Positions 1-8,950 of a stretch of 64,000 nucleotides of DNA are shown in pieces. The notes beneath the pieces were generated by a model. That model saw nothing but the letters and a program-made list of their open reading frames with translations. It was not told the DNA's origin and ran no database searches. Position 1 is the stretch's first letter. Each line of letters opens with the position of its first letter. The translations under genes and the position numbers were made by a program. The DNA is from Rhodospirillales bacterium (GTDB lineage: Bacteria; Pseudomonadota; Alphaproteobacteria; ATCC43930; CGMCC-115725): the NCBI GenBank assembly GCA_947473305.1, contig CANJCB010000008.1, positions 62,001 through 126,000 of the forward strand, read 5' to 3'.

Positions 1-1482
1 GGTGACATCGGTCGTGCCGTCGAGATATTGCGCGCCGGAATCGAGGAGGTAGAGGGTGCCGGGCTCAAGCCGCTTCTCGGTTTGCGGTGAGGCCCGGTAA
101 TGGACGATGGCGCCATTGGAACCGGCGCCCGAGATGGTCGGAAAGCTCAGGTCCCTGAAGTGCTCGCCCGGGCGGCGGAAGGCTTCGAGCTTGTCGGAGA
201 CGGCGATCTCGGTCAGCGCCCCGCCAGGCGCCTCTCGCGAGAGCCAGGCCAGGAAGCGGCAGAGCGCGGCGCCGTCCCGCCGATGGGCTGCCCGCGTGCC
301 GTCGAGTTCGACCGGGTTCTTGCACGCCTTGGGCAGCACGCAGGGGTCGGCGGCCTTGTGGACTTTCCCGCCGCTGGCTTCGAGAAGCTCGAAGACCCGC
401 GCCGCCGCACTCGCCGGATCGACCAACACTCGCTTGCCCAGCGATCCGAGCTTCTCCAACGCCGGGCCGAAATCCCCGGGCGCCTTGATCTCGACCTCCG
501 CACCGAGGTGCTCCCGGACACCGGGCGCCAGCTTCCGGCTATCGACGAAAAGCGCGACCCTTCCCTCCGCGTCCAGGATGGCGAAGGACAAGGGAAGCGG
601 CGTATGGGGCACGTCGCCGCCCCGGATATTAAGAAGCCAGGCGATCGAATCGGGCGAGGTGAGGATCGCCGCATCGATCCCGTCGCGGGTGAGCTGGGCG
701 GCCAGTTCCGCGCGCTTTTCCGCCGACGCGCGACCCGCGAAATTCAAGGGATGCGGCACAACCGGGGCGAGCGGTGGGGGCGGTTGATCGGACCATACGG
801 CGTCGAGCGGATTGAGGGCGAGAGGCTGTAGGCTTCCCCCGGCCTTCCCGGCGGCGGCGCGATAGCGCTCCACCTCGCCCAGCGTGTGGAGCCAGGGGTC
901 GTAGGCAAGAACCTCGCTCTTGCCGAGATGGGCCGCGATCCAGGCCGCCGGAGGCTCATCGGTGACGTGACGGGGTTCGAAGAGCGTGGGATCGGTTTCC
1001 GCGACCACCTGAAGCGTATAGCGCCCGTCGACGAAGATGGCGGCCTTGCGGGCTAGCACCACCGCCAGCCCGGCCGATCCGGTGAAACCGGTGAGCCAGG
1101 TCAGCCGGCGCGCCCGATCCGGGACATATTCGCCCTGATGCTCGTCGGCGCGGGGAATGAGAAAACCTTGGACGCCAAGCTCGGCGAGTTTCCGCCGCAA
1201 GAGCGCCAGACGCTCGCTGCGATCACTCCGGTCGTCAAGGGAAGACGGGCCTGCCATGTCACGGCGCAGCGCCAGAAGCTCCTCGGCGAGATCGTCGGAG
1301 ACCGAATCCGCAACAAGGGCGGTCCAGGCGCGCGAATCCTGGCTTTCGGGCGCGGCGACGACGCCGGCGATCAGCTCCCGCGCGCCCGCCACATCGTAGG
1401 AGGAACCGGCGGCCGCGAGCAGGGCCTTCAGCCTGCCGTCCCCGCCATAGCCGGAGCTCGTCGTTTCCCGTTGCTCGTCCAT
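1..1482 (-). CDS. Xaa-Pro aminopeptidase, M24 family (C-terminus cut by window edge)
   Basis: Cytosolic metallopeptidase of the PepP/XPNPEP1 type, which removes an N-terminal residue preceding proline. The visible 494 residues contain two creatinase-like N-terminal domains (motifs such as QGFLIPRADEHQGEY and WLTGFTGSAG, then LNIRGGDVPHTPL) and the start of the M24 pita-bread domain. The last visible residues, DSGAQYLDGTTDVT, carry the first metal-ligand Asp; the remaining His/Glu ligands lie beyond the edge. Three-domain members are usually about 600 residues, so roughly 110 are missing. The ATG at 1482 has an AAGGAG ribosome site 8 bases upstream. A plausible promoter (TTGCGC, 17 bp, TAGCTT) lies at 1506-1534. 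Family assignment is firm; substrate is inferred from the family. Confidence 0.88.
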   Translation of the reverse strand, partial: MDEQRETTSSGYGGDGRLKALLAAAGSSYDVAGARELIAGVVAAPESQDSRAWTALVADSVSDDLAEELLALRRDMAGPSSLDDRSDRSERLALLRRKLAELGVQGFLIPRADEHQGEYVPDRARRLTWLTGFTGSAGLAVVLARKAAIFVDGRYTLQVVAETDPTLFEPRHVTDEPPAAWIAAHLGKSEVLAYDPWLHTLGEVERYRAAAGKAGGSLQPLALNPLDAVWSDQPPPPLAPVVPHPLNFAGRASAEKRAELAAQLTRDGIDAAILTSPDSIAWLLNIRGGDVPHTPLPLSFAILDAEGRVALFVDSRKLAPGVREHLGAEVEIKAPGDFGPALEKLGSLGKRVLVDPASAAARVFELLEASGGKVHKAADPCVLPKACKNPVELDGTRAAHRRDGAALCRFLAWLSREAPGGALTEIAVSDKLEAFRRPGEHFRDLSFPTISGAGSNGAIVHYRASPQTEKRLEPGTLYLLDSGAQYLDGTTDVT

Positions 1483-1505
1483 GCCCGCGCATCTCCTTGC
1501 CGGCC

Positions 1506-1534
1506 AAGCTAGGGGACGCGCAGCCTGCGCGCAA
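1506..1534 (-). promoter_or_regulatory. putative promoter of the M24 aminopeptidase gene
   Basis: On the minus strand TTGCGC (1534-1529) and TAGCTT (1511-1506) are separated by 17 bp, just upstream of the peptidase start. The match to the alphaproteobacterial housekeeping pattern is moderate, so this is a by-eye call. Confidence 0.35.
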
Positions 1535-1658
1535 GGATGCAGCGCAATATGACAGTAAGCCGAAGTATGACGAAAGAATGGCGGAATACCTGACCGGCAT
1601 GCGCGGACCGAAGATCAGAACTGCAGAAAGACCACTCCACTAATCGGGAGGAATCACT

Positions 1659-1703
1659 ATGTTTTGTGCAGCGCAGCAAACAACCGATTTGCTTGAAATT
1701 TAA
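1659..1703 (+). CDS. possible 14-residue leader peptide upstream of the DUF1127 gene
   Basis: An ATG at 1659 preceded by a strong GGGAGGA Shine-Dalgarno (1646-1652, 6 bases spacing) opens a 14-codon frame reading MFCAAQQTTDLLEI and ending with TAA at 1701-1703. That stop overlaps the AAGGAG ribosome site (1702-1707) of the DUF1127 gene at 1716. The geometry would place a terminating ribosome on the downstream Shine-Dalgarno, which fits translational coupling or a leader-peptide control device. What is seen is the frame and both ribosome sites; the regulatory role is inference. It resembles no leader peptide known to me. Confidence 0.45.
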   Translation: MFCAAQQTTDLLEI

Positions 1704-1715
1704 GGAGTACACGAA

Positions 1716-1943
1716 ATGATCTTCGCGCTCACGAACGCGATCAGCGATCTCGCCGGCAAGTTCGGCGATTGGCGGCGGCAGCAGCAGGCTTATGCCGAGC
1801 TTTCCGCTCTCGACGACCGGACCCTGGCCGACATCGGTCTGAACCGGGGCGATCTTCCCACCATCGCTCTCGAGAAGAAGATTGCCGCCAAGACCGTCGC
1901 GCAGGATGTCGCTTCCAGCGGCAACTACCGCCACGCGGCGTAA
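1716..1943 (+). CDS. DUF1127 small protein
   Basis: A 75-residue protein with the DUF1127 signature in the middle (YAELSALDDRTLADIGLNRG, around residues 27-46): an aromatic-rich helix, then the L-DDR-L-DIG turn. DUF1127 proteins are common in alphaproteobacteria. Some longer members affect phosphate/carbon metabolism or RNA turnover, but this one has an unusual acidic-basic N-terminus and its role is unknown. The start has AAGGAG at 1702-1707, which overlaps the stop of the upstream 14-codon frame. A strong hairpin terminator follows at 2002, so this looks like an independent short transcript. Confidence 0.85.
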   Translation: MIFALTNAISDLAGKFGDWRRQQQAYAELSALDDRTLADIGLNRGDLPTIALEKKIAAKTVAQDVASSGNYRHAA

Positions 1944-2001
1944 GGCTTAACACTTCATACCCGCCGCGCATCCCACTCGGGGAGCGCGGCCGCCACCGAG
2001 A

Positions 2002-2034
2002 CGGCAGGGATATTCTCCCTGCCGCTTCGCTTTT
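2002..2034 (+). terminator. Rho-independent terminator after the DUF1127 gene
   Basis: A perfect 9-bp stem (CGGCAGGGA 2002-2010 with TCCCTGCCG 2016-2024) around a TATTC loop is followed by CTTCGCTTTT. The T-run touches the stop codon of the convergent membrane-protein gene. Confidence 0.7.
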
Positions 2035-3491
2035 CAAGGGGTGGGCTTCTCCCCCCGCCGATGGACCACCGCGGTCCCATCGCGATAGATCCGCTCCCAG
2101 CCGGGCAGCAGATCCAACAAGGCCGCCGCCGGACTCTGGGGCGACAGCAGGGTCCAACCGATCCCATGGCGATCCAGTAGGCCGGGCAAGGCATCGCCGA
2201 GACCGTCCACCGCCTTGTTGTAGTCGCCGAAGAAATCGTCCCCGTAGAGATCGACGCGGCCGTCGATGAAGGGCTGATGCCCTTCGAAAATCAGATACCC
2301 CCCAAACTCATAGGCATTGAACAGGTTGCCCGATACCTTGCCGGCGACCGCGCGCAGCGCCGCCTCCGGCGCTATTCCGGGATCGCGCCGCACTTCGCCC
2401 GCCATGGCGAAAAGACCCGTGGCGGCGAGCATGAGCATCGCGCCGAAACTCATGGGCAAGGCCCAGGCCCCGCGAGACCGGGGAGGTGGCCCGCCGAATT
2501 GCCGGGCGATGGCTCCCGCCATTATCAACGGCCCCAGCAGCCCCAACAATTCGGCGCTGCGCTCATGGGACAGGGCGAGGTGGACCAGCAACAGAAGCAT
2601 GAGAATTCGAAGCGGCGGCACCCGCAACCCCAAAACAAGGATGCCCAGCACGAAAGCCAGCAGCCAGAACTCAATCGGCTGGAAGTGCTGGAAGTCCGGG
2701 CTGCGCCATTCGTTGATCGCGGCCAACGAGGCCTTCATGCCGAGAAGGTGGATGGGGAAAAGCAGGCCGTCCACCCCGTTGGGCGTGAACAGCGCCGCCC
2801 CCACCGCCAGAAGCAGGAAGCCCGCCCAGGCCCGCCCGACGCGCAGCCTCTCGGCGCCTTCGGCCGCCACAATCGCCTCCACGGCGAAGAGGAAAGCCAG
2901 GACAAGGCCCAGGCTGTAGCCGCCGTGAAGGTTCGCCCAGAGGATCATGACCGGAAGGAGCCGCCAAGGCGGGGAACCGGCCTTCTCCCGCTCCAAGGCC
3001 AAGCCACCGACCCAAAGGATCATCGCAGGCATGGCGAAGACATGGGGGCGCGCCAGCAGATGAGGCGAAGCCACGAAGAGCCCCATCATCGCCAATACCA
3101 AGGCATAGCGCGGCGCGAGATTGCGGGCTAGGAACCAGGTCAAGAGGCCGAGACTTGCCGCCATCGCGAGCGCGGTGGCGACGATCACGCCGCGCCAGCC
3201 GAAGGCTCCTTGCACCGCCGCCAGGATGAGTTCGGCGAGCCATTCGTGCGGCACCCATTTGGCGCCTTGGAAGGTATAGGAGAAGGGGTCCTGGCTCGGC
3301 ACCATGCGATGCTCGATCATCCAGCGCCCCGCCGCGATATGCCAATAAGTATCGGGATCGTTGAGCAGTCGCCCGCCCGCCGCCAGCAGCGCGCCATAGC
3401 CGAGGAGAGCGGCGGCCCAGGACCAGGCCTCGGCAGCATTGCTGCCGGTCCCGATCTTCAGAAGACGCCCGCTCCGCGCCGCATCCGTCAC
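2034..3491 (-). CDS. multi-pass membrane protein, GT-C glycosyltransferase-like
   Basis: A 485-residue protein with about ten hydrophobic segments. The N-terminal region has the pattern DPDTYWHIAAGRWM, then DPFSYT and W-PHEWLAE, followed by WANLHGGYSLG. This arrangement occurs in a poorly characterised family of bacterial membrane proteins that resemble GT-C (PMT/ArnT-like) glycosyltransferases, with an early acidic loop for a lipid-linked sugar donor. The C-terminal 120 residues form a soluble domain with FIDGRVDLYGDDFF, also typical of the family. The start is a GTG with a GGAGCGGG stretch upstream. Next to it lies uppP, an undecaprenyl-phosphate recycling gene, which suits a lipid-carrier-linked role but proves nothing. 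Function unassigned. Confidence 0.7.
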   Translation of the reverse strand: MTDAARSGRLLKIGTGSNAAEAWSWAAALLGYGALLAAGGRLLNDPDTYWHIAAGRWMIEHRMVPSQDPFSYTFQGAKWVPHEWLAELILAAVQGAFGWRGVIVATALAMAASLGLLTWFLARNLAPRYALVLAMMGLFVASPHLLARPHVFAMPAMILWVGGLALEREKAGSPPWRLLPVMILWANLHGGYSLGLVLAFLFAVEAIVAAEGAERLRVGRAWAGFLLLAVGAALFTPNGVDGLLFPIHLLGMKASLAAINEWRSPDFQHFQPIEFWLLAFVLGILVLGLRVPPLRILMLLLLVHLALSHERSAELLGLLGPLIMAGAIARQFGGPPPRSRGAWALPMSFGAMLMLAATGLFAMAGEVRRDPGIAPEAALRAVAGKVSGNLFNAYEFGGYLIFEGHQPFIDGRVDLYGDDFFGDYNKAVDGLGDALPGLLDRHGIGWTLLSPQSPAAALLDLLPGWERIYRDGTAVVHRRGEKPTP

Positions 3492-3558
3492 GTCGAAACC
3501 CGCTCCGTTTCCCGTCCCAGCGATCTATCGGCGGGACGGGATTAACGAAGCCTGTTTG

Positions 3559-4407
3559 TCAGAAGACGAACAACAACAATCCCAGAGAAATAGCGCCAAA
3601 TGCCCAGCAATAATAGGCGAAGGGATCGAGCGCCTCGAAATCGTGCTTGCGGAAATAGCGCATCAGGAAGGCGATGCTCGCATAGGCGGTCACGCCCGCG
3701 ACGATCCCGGAGACCCAGACAATGGGCGTCATGCCGAGACCGCCTTCCTGGTGGAAGAGCCTCGGCACCTCGTGGACGGTCGCGCCTATGATGATCGGCG
3801 TCGCGATCAGGAAGGAGAAATGCGCCGAATCCTTGTGATGGAGCCCGGCCAGCAAGCCGCCGATCATGGTCGTCCCCGATCGTGAGATGCCGGGGATGAG
3901 CGCCAGGCTCTGCCAGAGCCCGATCTTCACCGCGTCCACCCAGGTCATGTCGGCGATCTTCCGGTTGCCGGCGGATTTGCGCCGCAGCCGCTCGCCCAGG
4001 AACAGCACGAAGCCGTTGACGATCAGGAAACCCGCGGCGACCGAGGGCGAGCTGAAGAGCTTGGTGCGAATGAAGTCCGCCAGCGGCACCGCGATGACCA
4101 CCGCCGGGATGGTCGCCACGACGATCAGGAGGATCGTCCGCCAGTTCGCCGCCTTGCGATGGGGATCGCCCTTGCCGATGAAGGTCAGGAAAAGATCGAT
4201 CCAGTCGCGCCAGAAATAGAGCAGCAGCGCCGTCGCCGTACCGAGATGGAGCACGACCAGGAAGGGCAGGAAATGCGGATCCTTCTGATTGACGTTGTCC
4301 CAGCCGACCAGTTTAGGAAGGACGACCGCGTGTCCGAGGCTGCTGACCGGGAAAAGCTCGGTGACGCCTTGGAGGATGGCAATGAGCAGCGCTTGCAGAA
4401 AGGTCAT
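3559..4407 (-). CDS. uppP: undecaprenyl-diphosphatase
   Basis: Integral membrane phosphatase that converts undecaprenyl diphosphate to the monophosphate, recycling the lipid carrier of peptidoglycan and O-antigen synthesis; it also underlies bacitracin tolerance (BacA). The 282-residue length is normal. Both family signatures are present: QGVTELFPVSSLGH near residues 14-27 (catalytic Glu and Ser region) and GISRSGTTM near residues 172-180. About eight transmembrane helices are visible. The ELFP order differs slightly from the usual EFLP. The ribosome site is weak (GGGACC). It lies on the same strand as prmA and uvrD but behind a 36-base gap. Confidence 0.95.
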   Translation of the reverse strand: MTFLQALLIAILQGVTELFPVSSLGHAVVLPKLVGWDNVNQKDPHFLPFLVVLHLGTATALLLYFWRDWIDLFLTFIGKGDPHRKAANWRTILLIVVATIPAVVIAVPLADFIRTKLFSSPSVAAGFLIVNGFVLFLGERLRRKSAGNRKIADMTWVDAVKIGLWQSLALIPGISRSGTTMIGGLLAGLHHKDSAHFSFLIATPIIIGATVHEVPRLFHQEGGLGMTPIVWVSGIVAGVTAYASIAFLMRYFRKHDFEALDPFAYYCWAFGAISLGLLLFVF

Positions 4408-4443
4408 GAGGTCCCGTTATGCTCGAAGAAGGTTGCGGAAAAG

Positions 4444-5325
4444 CTAGCGTGACAGCAGGAGCGTATGCCATCCGTCGATGGCGATCCGTCCAAAAAAGCG
4501 CATGCCGACCTGCCGGTGAGCGGCCAGAACATAGGGCTCCTGCCAGCTGAGAAGTCCGGACAGGACGACCTTGCCATCCGGTGCGAGGGCCTGTGCCAGA
4601 TCGGTCGCCATGAGGACGAGCGGCTTCGCCAGGATGTTCGCGAAGACGAGGTCGAAAGGACGGTGGTTGCGCAGGAGGCGACTACGATAGCCGACGCTCC
4701 TCTCCGTATGGACGAAGGCGGCGACCTGATTGACCCGGGCGTTCTCCGCCGCGACCCGCACCGATTCCCCGTCGATATCGCAGGCCACGACCGGCACCGC
4801 CCAGCTTTTCGCGGCGGCGATCGCCAGAATCCCGGTGCCGGTGCCCATGTCGAGAATGCGAGCCGGGCGGAACCGTCGCCGCAGCCGTCCCATCGCGGTC
4901 AGGCAGCCCTTGGTGGTCGCGTGCTCGCCGGTCCCGAAAGCCGTGGCGGCGTCGATCAGCAAGGGAATGGTGCCCGCCGGCGGCGCCTCCTGGTGATGAG
5001 AGCCATGCACGAAATAACGCCCGACCCGAAGCGGCGGGAAACTCGCCTGGTTTTCCGAGACCCAGTCACGGGACGGCAGCTTCTCGATCTCAAACACAGG
5101 TGAGGTCCCGAAGGGCGCCAGCACCAGCGCCAGCAGCGCCGAGAGCATGCCGCGGTCGGGCTTCTCGTCCGTGAAACCCTCGACCCTCACGCGGGGCTTG
5201 TCCTCGTCATAGATGCTGACCACTTCGGTGACTTCGCTCACCGCGGCCGCGGCGGCTTCCCCCATGGCGGCCGTGTCGGCGACGAGCGACACGCGCCAGA
5301 CCGGCGTTTCCGGATGATGGGCCAT
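4444..5325 (-). CDS. prmA: ribosomal protein L11 methyltransferase
   Basis: SAM-dependent trimethylation of ribosomal protein L11 in the cytosol. The 293-residue protein has an N-terminal substrate-recognition domain (residues 1 to about 95) and a Rossmann methyltransferase domain. The motifs GTGEHATTKGCL, DMGTGTGILAIAAAK (SAM-binding loop) and FDLVFANILAKPL (the catalytic-loop motif typical of PrmA) are all present. The start used is the ATG at 5325-5323, which overlaps the UvrD stop as TGATG, indicating translational coupling. A much longer reading frame continues upstream through the helicase gene, but that part is antisense-like noise in a second frame. Confidence 0.93.
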   Translation of the reverse strand: MAHHPETPVWRVSLVADTAAMGEAAAAAVSEVTEVVSIYDEDKPRVRVEGFTDEKPDRGMLSALLALVLAPFGTSPVFEIEKLPSRDWVSENQASFPPLRVGRYFVHGSHHQEAPPAGTIPLLIDAATAFGTGEHATTKGCLTAMGRLRRRFRPARILDMGTGTGILAIAAAKSWAVPVVACDIDGESVRVAAENARVNQVAAFVHTERSVGYRSRLLRNHRPFDLVFANILAKPLVLMATDLAQALAPDGKVVLSGLLSWQEPYVLAAHRQVGMRFFGRIAIDGWHTLLLSR

Positions 5326-7571
5326 CAGGCTTTCTCGACGAAGCTGTCCATGACCATCTTGTCGCCTGCCTTCTCGAAGTCGATCGCCAGCTTGTTGTCC
5401 TCCACCCTCTGGACGGTGCCGTAGCCGAATTTCTGGTGGAACACCCGGTCCCCCGGTTTGAAGCCGCCGACCTTGTGCACCTCGCGGCCGGCGACCGGGA
5501 AGCCCTTGGCCTCGATCAGCGGCGCCGCCCGTCCGCCGAAACCCTGCGGCCGGAAATCCCGCTTCTGCCATTGGTTTCCCACCCGCGACGTTTCCATCGC
5601 GCGGGGGTAAAGGCCTGGATCCGCCGCCACATCCATATGATCCTGTGGCAGTTCCGCGACGAAGCGCGACGGAATGGCGCTCAGCCACTGGCCATGGATC
5701 CGCCGGTTCGCCGCGAAGGAGATCAGCGCACGCCGCCTGGCCCGGGTGATCCCCACATAGGCGAGGCGGCGCTCTTCCTCCAGCCCGGGGGTGCCAAGCT
5801 CGTCCATCGAGCGCTGGCTCGGGAAAAGCCCTTCCTCCCAGCCCGGCAGGAAGACGATGTCGAATTCCAGCCCCTTGGCGCTGTGGAGCGTCATGAGGCT
5901 CACCATGTCGCCGTTGTTCGCGATGGCGGTCTCCATGACGAGGCTCACATGCTCCAGGAAGCCCCCGAGATTCTCGAACTCGGCCATGGCGACCACGAGT
6001 TCCTTGAGGTTCTCCAGCCGCCCCGGGGCATCGGCAGATTTGTCGGCCTGCCACATCGCCGTATAGCCCGACTCGTCGAGCATCAGCGCCGCAAGCTCCG
6101 TATGCGGGATCGTATCGACCAGCCCCCGCCACCGATCGAGCGTCATGAGGAAACCGCCGAGCGCCTTGCGGGCCGCCGGTTTCAGCTCGTCGGTCTCGAT
6201 GAGGCGGGAGGCCGCCTCCACCAGGGTCATCCGCTGCGCGCGGGCCAGCGCATGCAGCGATTGCACCGTGGTCGTGCCGATGCCGCGTCGCGGCGTATTG
6301 ATCACCCGCTCGAAAGCAAGATCGTCCGCCGGCTGGTTGATCAGCCGGAGATAGGCGAGCGCGTCGCGGATTTCCTGCCGCTCGTAGAAGCGCGGGCCGC
6401 CGACCACGCGATAGGGCACGCCGAGCGTAATGAACCGTTCCTCGAACTCGCGGGTCTGGAAGCCGGCGCGGACCAGGATCGCGATCTGGGAGAGCCGCTC
6501 GCCCTTGCGTTGTAGCGTCTCCACCTCGTCGCCGACCCAGCGCGCTTCCTCCTCGGCGTCCCAGACGCCGCGCAGCGCGATCTTCTCGCCTGCGTTTTCC
6601 TCGGTCCAAAGCGTTTTGCCGAGCCGGCCCTGGTTCTTGGCGATGAGCGCGGAGGCGGCCGCCAGGATATGCGGGGTGGAGCGGTAGTTCTGCTCCAGCC
6701 GGATGACCTCCGCGCCCGGGAAATCTTTCTCGAAACGGAGGATGTTACCGATCTCCGCACCGCGCCAGCTGTAGATCGACTGGTCGTCGTCGCCGACGCA
6801 GCAGAGGTTGCGATGCGCCTGGGCCAGCAGCCGCAACCAGAGATATTGCGCCACATTGGTGTCCTGGTATTCGTCCACCAGGATATAGCGGAAGCGCCTC
6901 TGATATTCCGACAGGACCTCCGGCCGGTTCGTGAAAAACGTCAGGTTGTGGAGAAGGAGATCGCCGAAATCCGCGGCGTTGAGCGCCAGAAGCCGCTCCT
7001 GATACTGCCGGAAAAGCTCAACGATCCGCCCGCCGGCCAGATCGGATTGCTCGCCCACCGGCACCTTGTCGGGGGTGAGGCCGCGATCCTTCCACCGCTC
7101 GAAGGCGCCGAGCAGCACCCGGGCGGGCCAGCGGCGGTCATCGATCTTTTCAGCCAGCGCGATCTGTTTCACGAGACGCAGCTGGTCGTCGGTATCGAGG
7201 ATCGTGAAATTGGACTTGAGGCCCACCAGTTCCGCGTGACGGCGCAGGATCCGGGCCGCCAGCGAGTGGAAGGTCCCGAGCCAGAGGCCGTCGGCGTCGG
7301 GGCCGATCATCTTTTCCAAGCGCTCGCGCATTTCGCGGGCGGCGCGGTTGGTGAAGGTAACCGCCAGGAGCTGGCTCGGAAAGGCGCGCCGGAGCGCCAG
7401 GATATGGGCGAGCCTCGTGGTCAGCACCCGGGTCTTGCCCGTTCCGGCGCCCGCCAGCACCAGGACGGGGCCGTCCACGGCCTCCACCGCGCGGCGCTGG
7501 GCGTCGTTGAGAGCGGCAAGATAGGCCGGTGCGGCCGGGGAATAAGAAAGCGGCAGTTCGGTTTCCGTCAT
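5325..7571 (-). CDS. uvrD: ATP-dependent DNA helicase, UvrD/PcrA type
   Basis: Superfamily 1A 3'-5' helicase used in nucleotide excision and mismatch repair. All motifs are readable in order: Walker A GAGTGKT, DEYQDTN (II), GDDDQSIYSWRGAE (III), LEQNYRST (IV), TLHSAKGLEFD (V) and YVGITRAR (VI). The last 45 residues (FKPGDRVFHQKFGYGTV) form the Tudor-like tail that in PcrA binds RNA polymerase. About 748 residues, normal for the family. I prefer the ATG at 7571 (MTETELPLS); an in-frame ATG at 7589 is an alternative, and neither has a strong ribosome site. First gene of a coupled uvrD-prmA pair. Confidence 0.93.
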   Translation of the reverse strand: MTETELPLSYSPAAPAYLAALNDAQRRAVEAVDGPVLVLAGAGTGKTRVLTTRLAHILALRRAFPSQLLAVTFTNRAAREMRERLEKMIGPDADGLWLGTFHSLAARILRRHAELVGLKSNFTILDTDDQLRLVKQIALAEKIDDRRWPARVLLGAFERWKDRGLTPDKVPVGEQSDLAGGRIVELFRQYQERLLALNAADFGDLLLHNLTFFTNRPEVLSEYQRRFRYILVDEYQDTNVAQYLWLRLLAQAHRNLCCVGDDDQSIYSWRGAEIGNILRFEKDFPGAEVIRLEQNYRSTPHILAAASALIAKNQGRLGKTLWTEENAGEKIALRGVWDAEEEARWVGDEVETLQRKGERLSQIAILVRAGFQTREFEERFITLGVPYRVVGGPRFYERQEIRDALAYLRLINQPADDLAFERVINTPRRGIGTTTVQSLHALARAQRMTLVEAASRLIETDELKPAARKALGGFLMTLDRWRGLVDTIPHTELAALMLDESGYTAMWQADKSADAPGRLENLKELVVAMAEFENLGGFLEHVSLVMETAIANNGDMVSLMTLHSAKGLEFDIVFLPGWEEGLFPSQRSMDELGTPGLEEERRLAYVGITRARRRALISFAANRRIHGQWLSAIPSRFVAELPQDHMDVAADPGLYPRAMETSRVGNQWQKRDFRPQGFGGRAAPLIEAKGFPVAGREVHKVGGFKPGDRVFHQKFGYGTVQRVEDNKLAIDFEKAGDKMVMDSFVEKA

Positions 7572-7679
7572 CGTACCGCTATATAGCATGCCGGGCGTGG
7601 GGGATTAGGCCGAAATGGCACAGTTCTTTCCCGCGCAAAACACATATGATGGCGTTATCGCAGGCTGCCCACCGCCCCC

Positions 7680-8942
7680 ATGCACGTTTTCTGGACCGTC
7701 CTCATCTTCGTTCTGACCTATGCCGGGATGGCCGCGGGGCGGCTTCCCTGGCTGCAGGTCGATCGCACCGGCATCGCGCTCCTCGGCGTCATCGGCCTGT
7801 TGGTCAGCGGGGCGATGACGATCGACGACATCGGCTCGAACATCGACACCTCGACGCTGGTCCTGCTCTTCGCGCTGATGATCATCTCGGCGCAATTCGT
7901 CGCTGCCGGCTTCTACGACAAATGCGCCGAATGGATCACTTCCAAGGCGCATGGGCCGGCCGCTTTGCTGGCGCTGACGGTGGCGGTCACCGGCGCGCTT
8001 TCGGCCGTCCTGGCCAATGACACCGTGGTCTTCGCGCTGACGCCGTTGATCATCGCCGGGGTCCGCGAACGGGGCCTCGATCCCCGTCCCTACCTCCTGG
8101 CGGTCGCCGCGGCCAGCAATGCGGGATCGGCCGCGACGGTGATCGGCAACCCGCAGAACATTGTGATCGGCCAGATCGGCGACTTGAGCTTCTCGATGTT
8201 CCTTGTCGCCTGCGGGATCCCCGCGCTGGTGGCCCTCTGCATCGTCTTCGGCGTGATCTGGTTCATTTGGCGGGAAAGGATGGGAACAACCGTCCTCGCC
8301 GTGACCCGGGATATCCCGGAAGTTCCCGTCCATCCCCACGACAGGCGGCAGACGATCAAGGGCCTGGTCGCAGCCGCCGGCCTCCTGGCGCTTTGCACCA
8401 CGGCGCTGCCCCGCGAAACCGGGGCACTGGTCATCGCCGCCCTCTTGCTCGCCAACCGGAAATTCACCAGCCGCATCATGATCGCGGCGGTCGATTGGCC
8501 CTTGCTCGTCCTGGTTTCCTGCCTTTTTGCGATCACCGGCGCCCTGGCCGATACGGGCATTCCCTGGAAGCTGATCGCCTGGCTCCAGGACTGGCAGCTG
8601 ATACCCGACAATCTGGCGGTGCTGACGCCGCTCACGCTTTTCATGTCCAATACGATCGGCAGCACGCCCTTCGTCATCCTCCTGCTCAAGATCTGGCCGA
8701 ACCCGCCCCAGGGGGCGCTCTATGGATTGGCGCTCTTGTCCTCGCTGGCCGGAAACCTGCTGCTCGTGGGCAGCCTCGCCAATATCATCGTGGTCGAGCG
8801 GGCGACCCTCTTCGGCGTGCGCTTAAGCTTTGCGGAGCATGCCCGGGTGGGTATTCCGATCACGATCCTCTCGATCGCCTTCGCGCTGTTCTGGCTGAGC
8901 GTGAACGGCTGGCTGCCCTGGACGCCGACCGGATCCGAATAG
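7680..8942 (+). CDS. SLC13/ArsB-type anion permease
   Basis: A 420-residue integral membrane protein with 10-12 hydrophobic helices. It shows the ion-transporter superfamily pattern: STLVLLFALMIIS early, LSAVLANDTVVFALTPL (a re-entrant-loop region with Asn-Asp), AAASNAGSAATVIGNPQNI in the first half and FMSNTIGSTPFVILLL in the second. The paired SNT-type motifs are typical of DASS/SLC13 and ArsB/NhaD-like carriers. Substrate cannot be read from sequence: dicarboxylates, sulfate or arsenite are all possible, and no ars gene lies nearby. The start lacks an obvious Shine-Dalgarno. Convergent with the GGDEF gene. Confidence 0.8.
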   Translation: MHVFWTVLIFVLTYAGMAAGRLPWLQVDRTGIALLGVIGLLVSGAMTIDDIGSNIDTSTLVLLFALMIISAQFVAAGFYDKCAEWITSKAHGPAALLALTVAVTGALSAVLANDTVVFALTPLIIAGVRERGLDPRPYLLAVAAASNAGSAATVIGNPQNIVIGQIGDLSFSMFLVACGIPALVALCIVFGVIWFIWRERMGTTVLAVTRDIPEVPVHPHDRRQTIKGLVAAAGLLALCTTALPRETGALVIAALLLANRKFTSRIMIAAVDWPLLVLVSCLFAITGALADTGIPWKLIAWLQDWQLIPDNLAVLTPLTLFMSNTIGSTPFVILLLKIWPNPPQGALYGLALLSSLAGNLLLVGSLANIIVVERATLFGVRLSFAEHARVGIPITILSIAFALFWLSVNGWLPWTPTGSE

Positions 8943-8950
8943 GCCCTGGC

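Noticed and set aside
5326-6609. 428-codon upstream extension of prmA
   Set aside because: This part lies in an alternative frame of the uvrD gene; the true start is fixed by the TGATG overlap at 5325.
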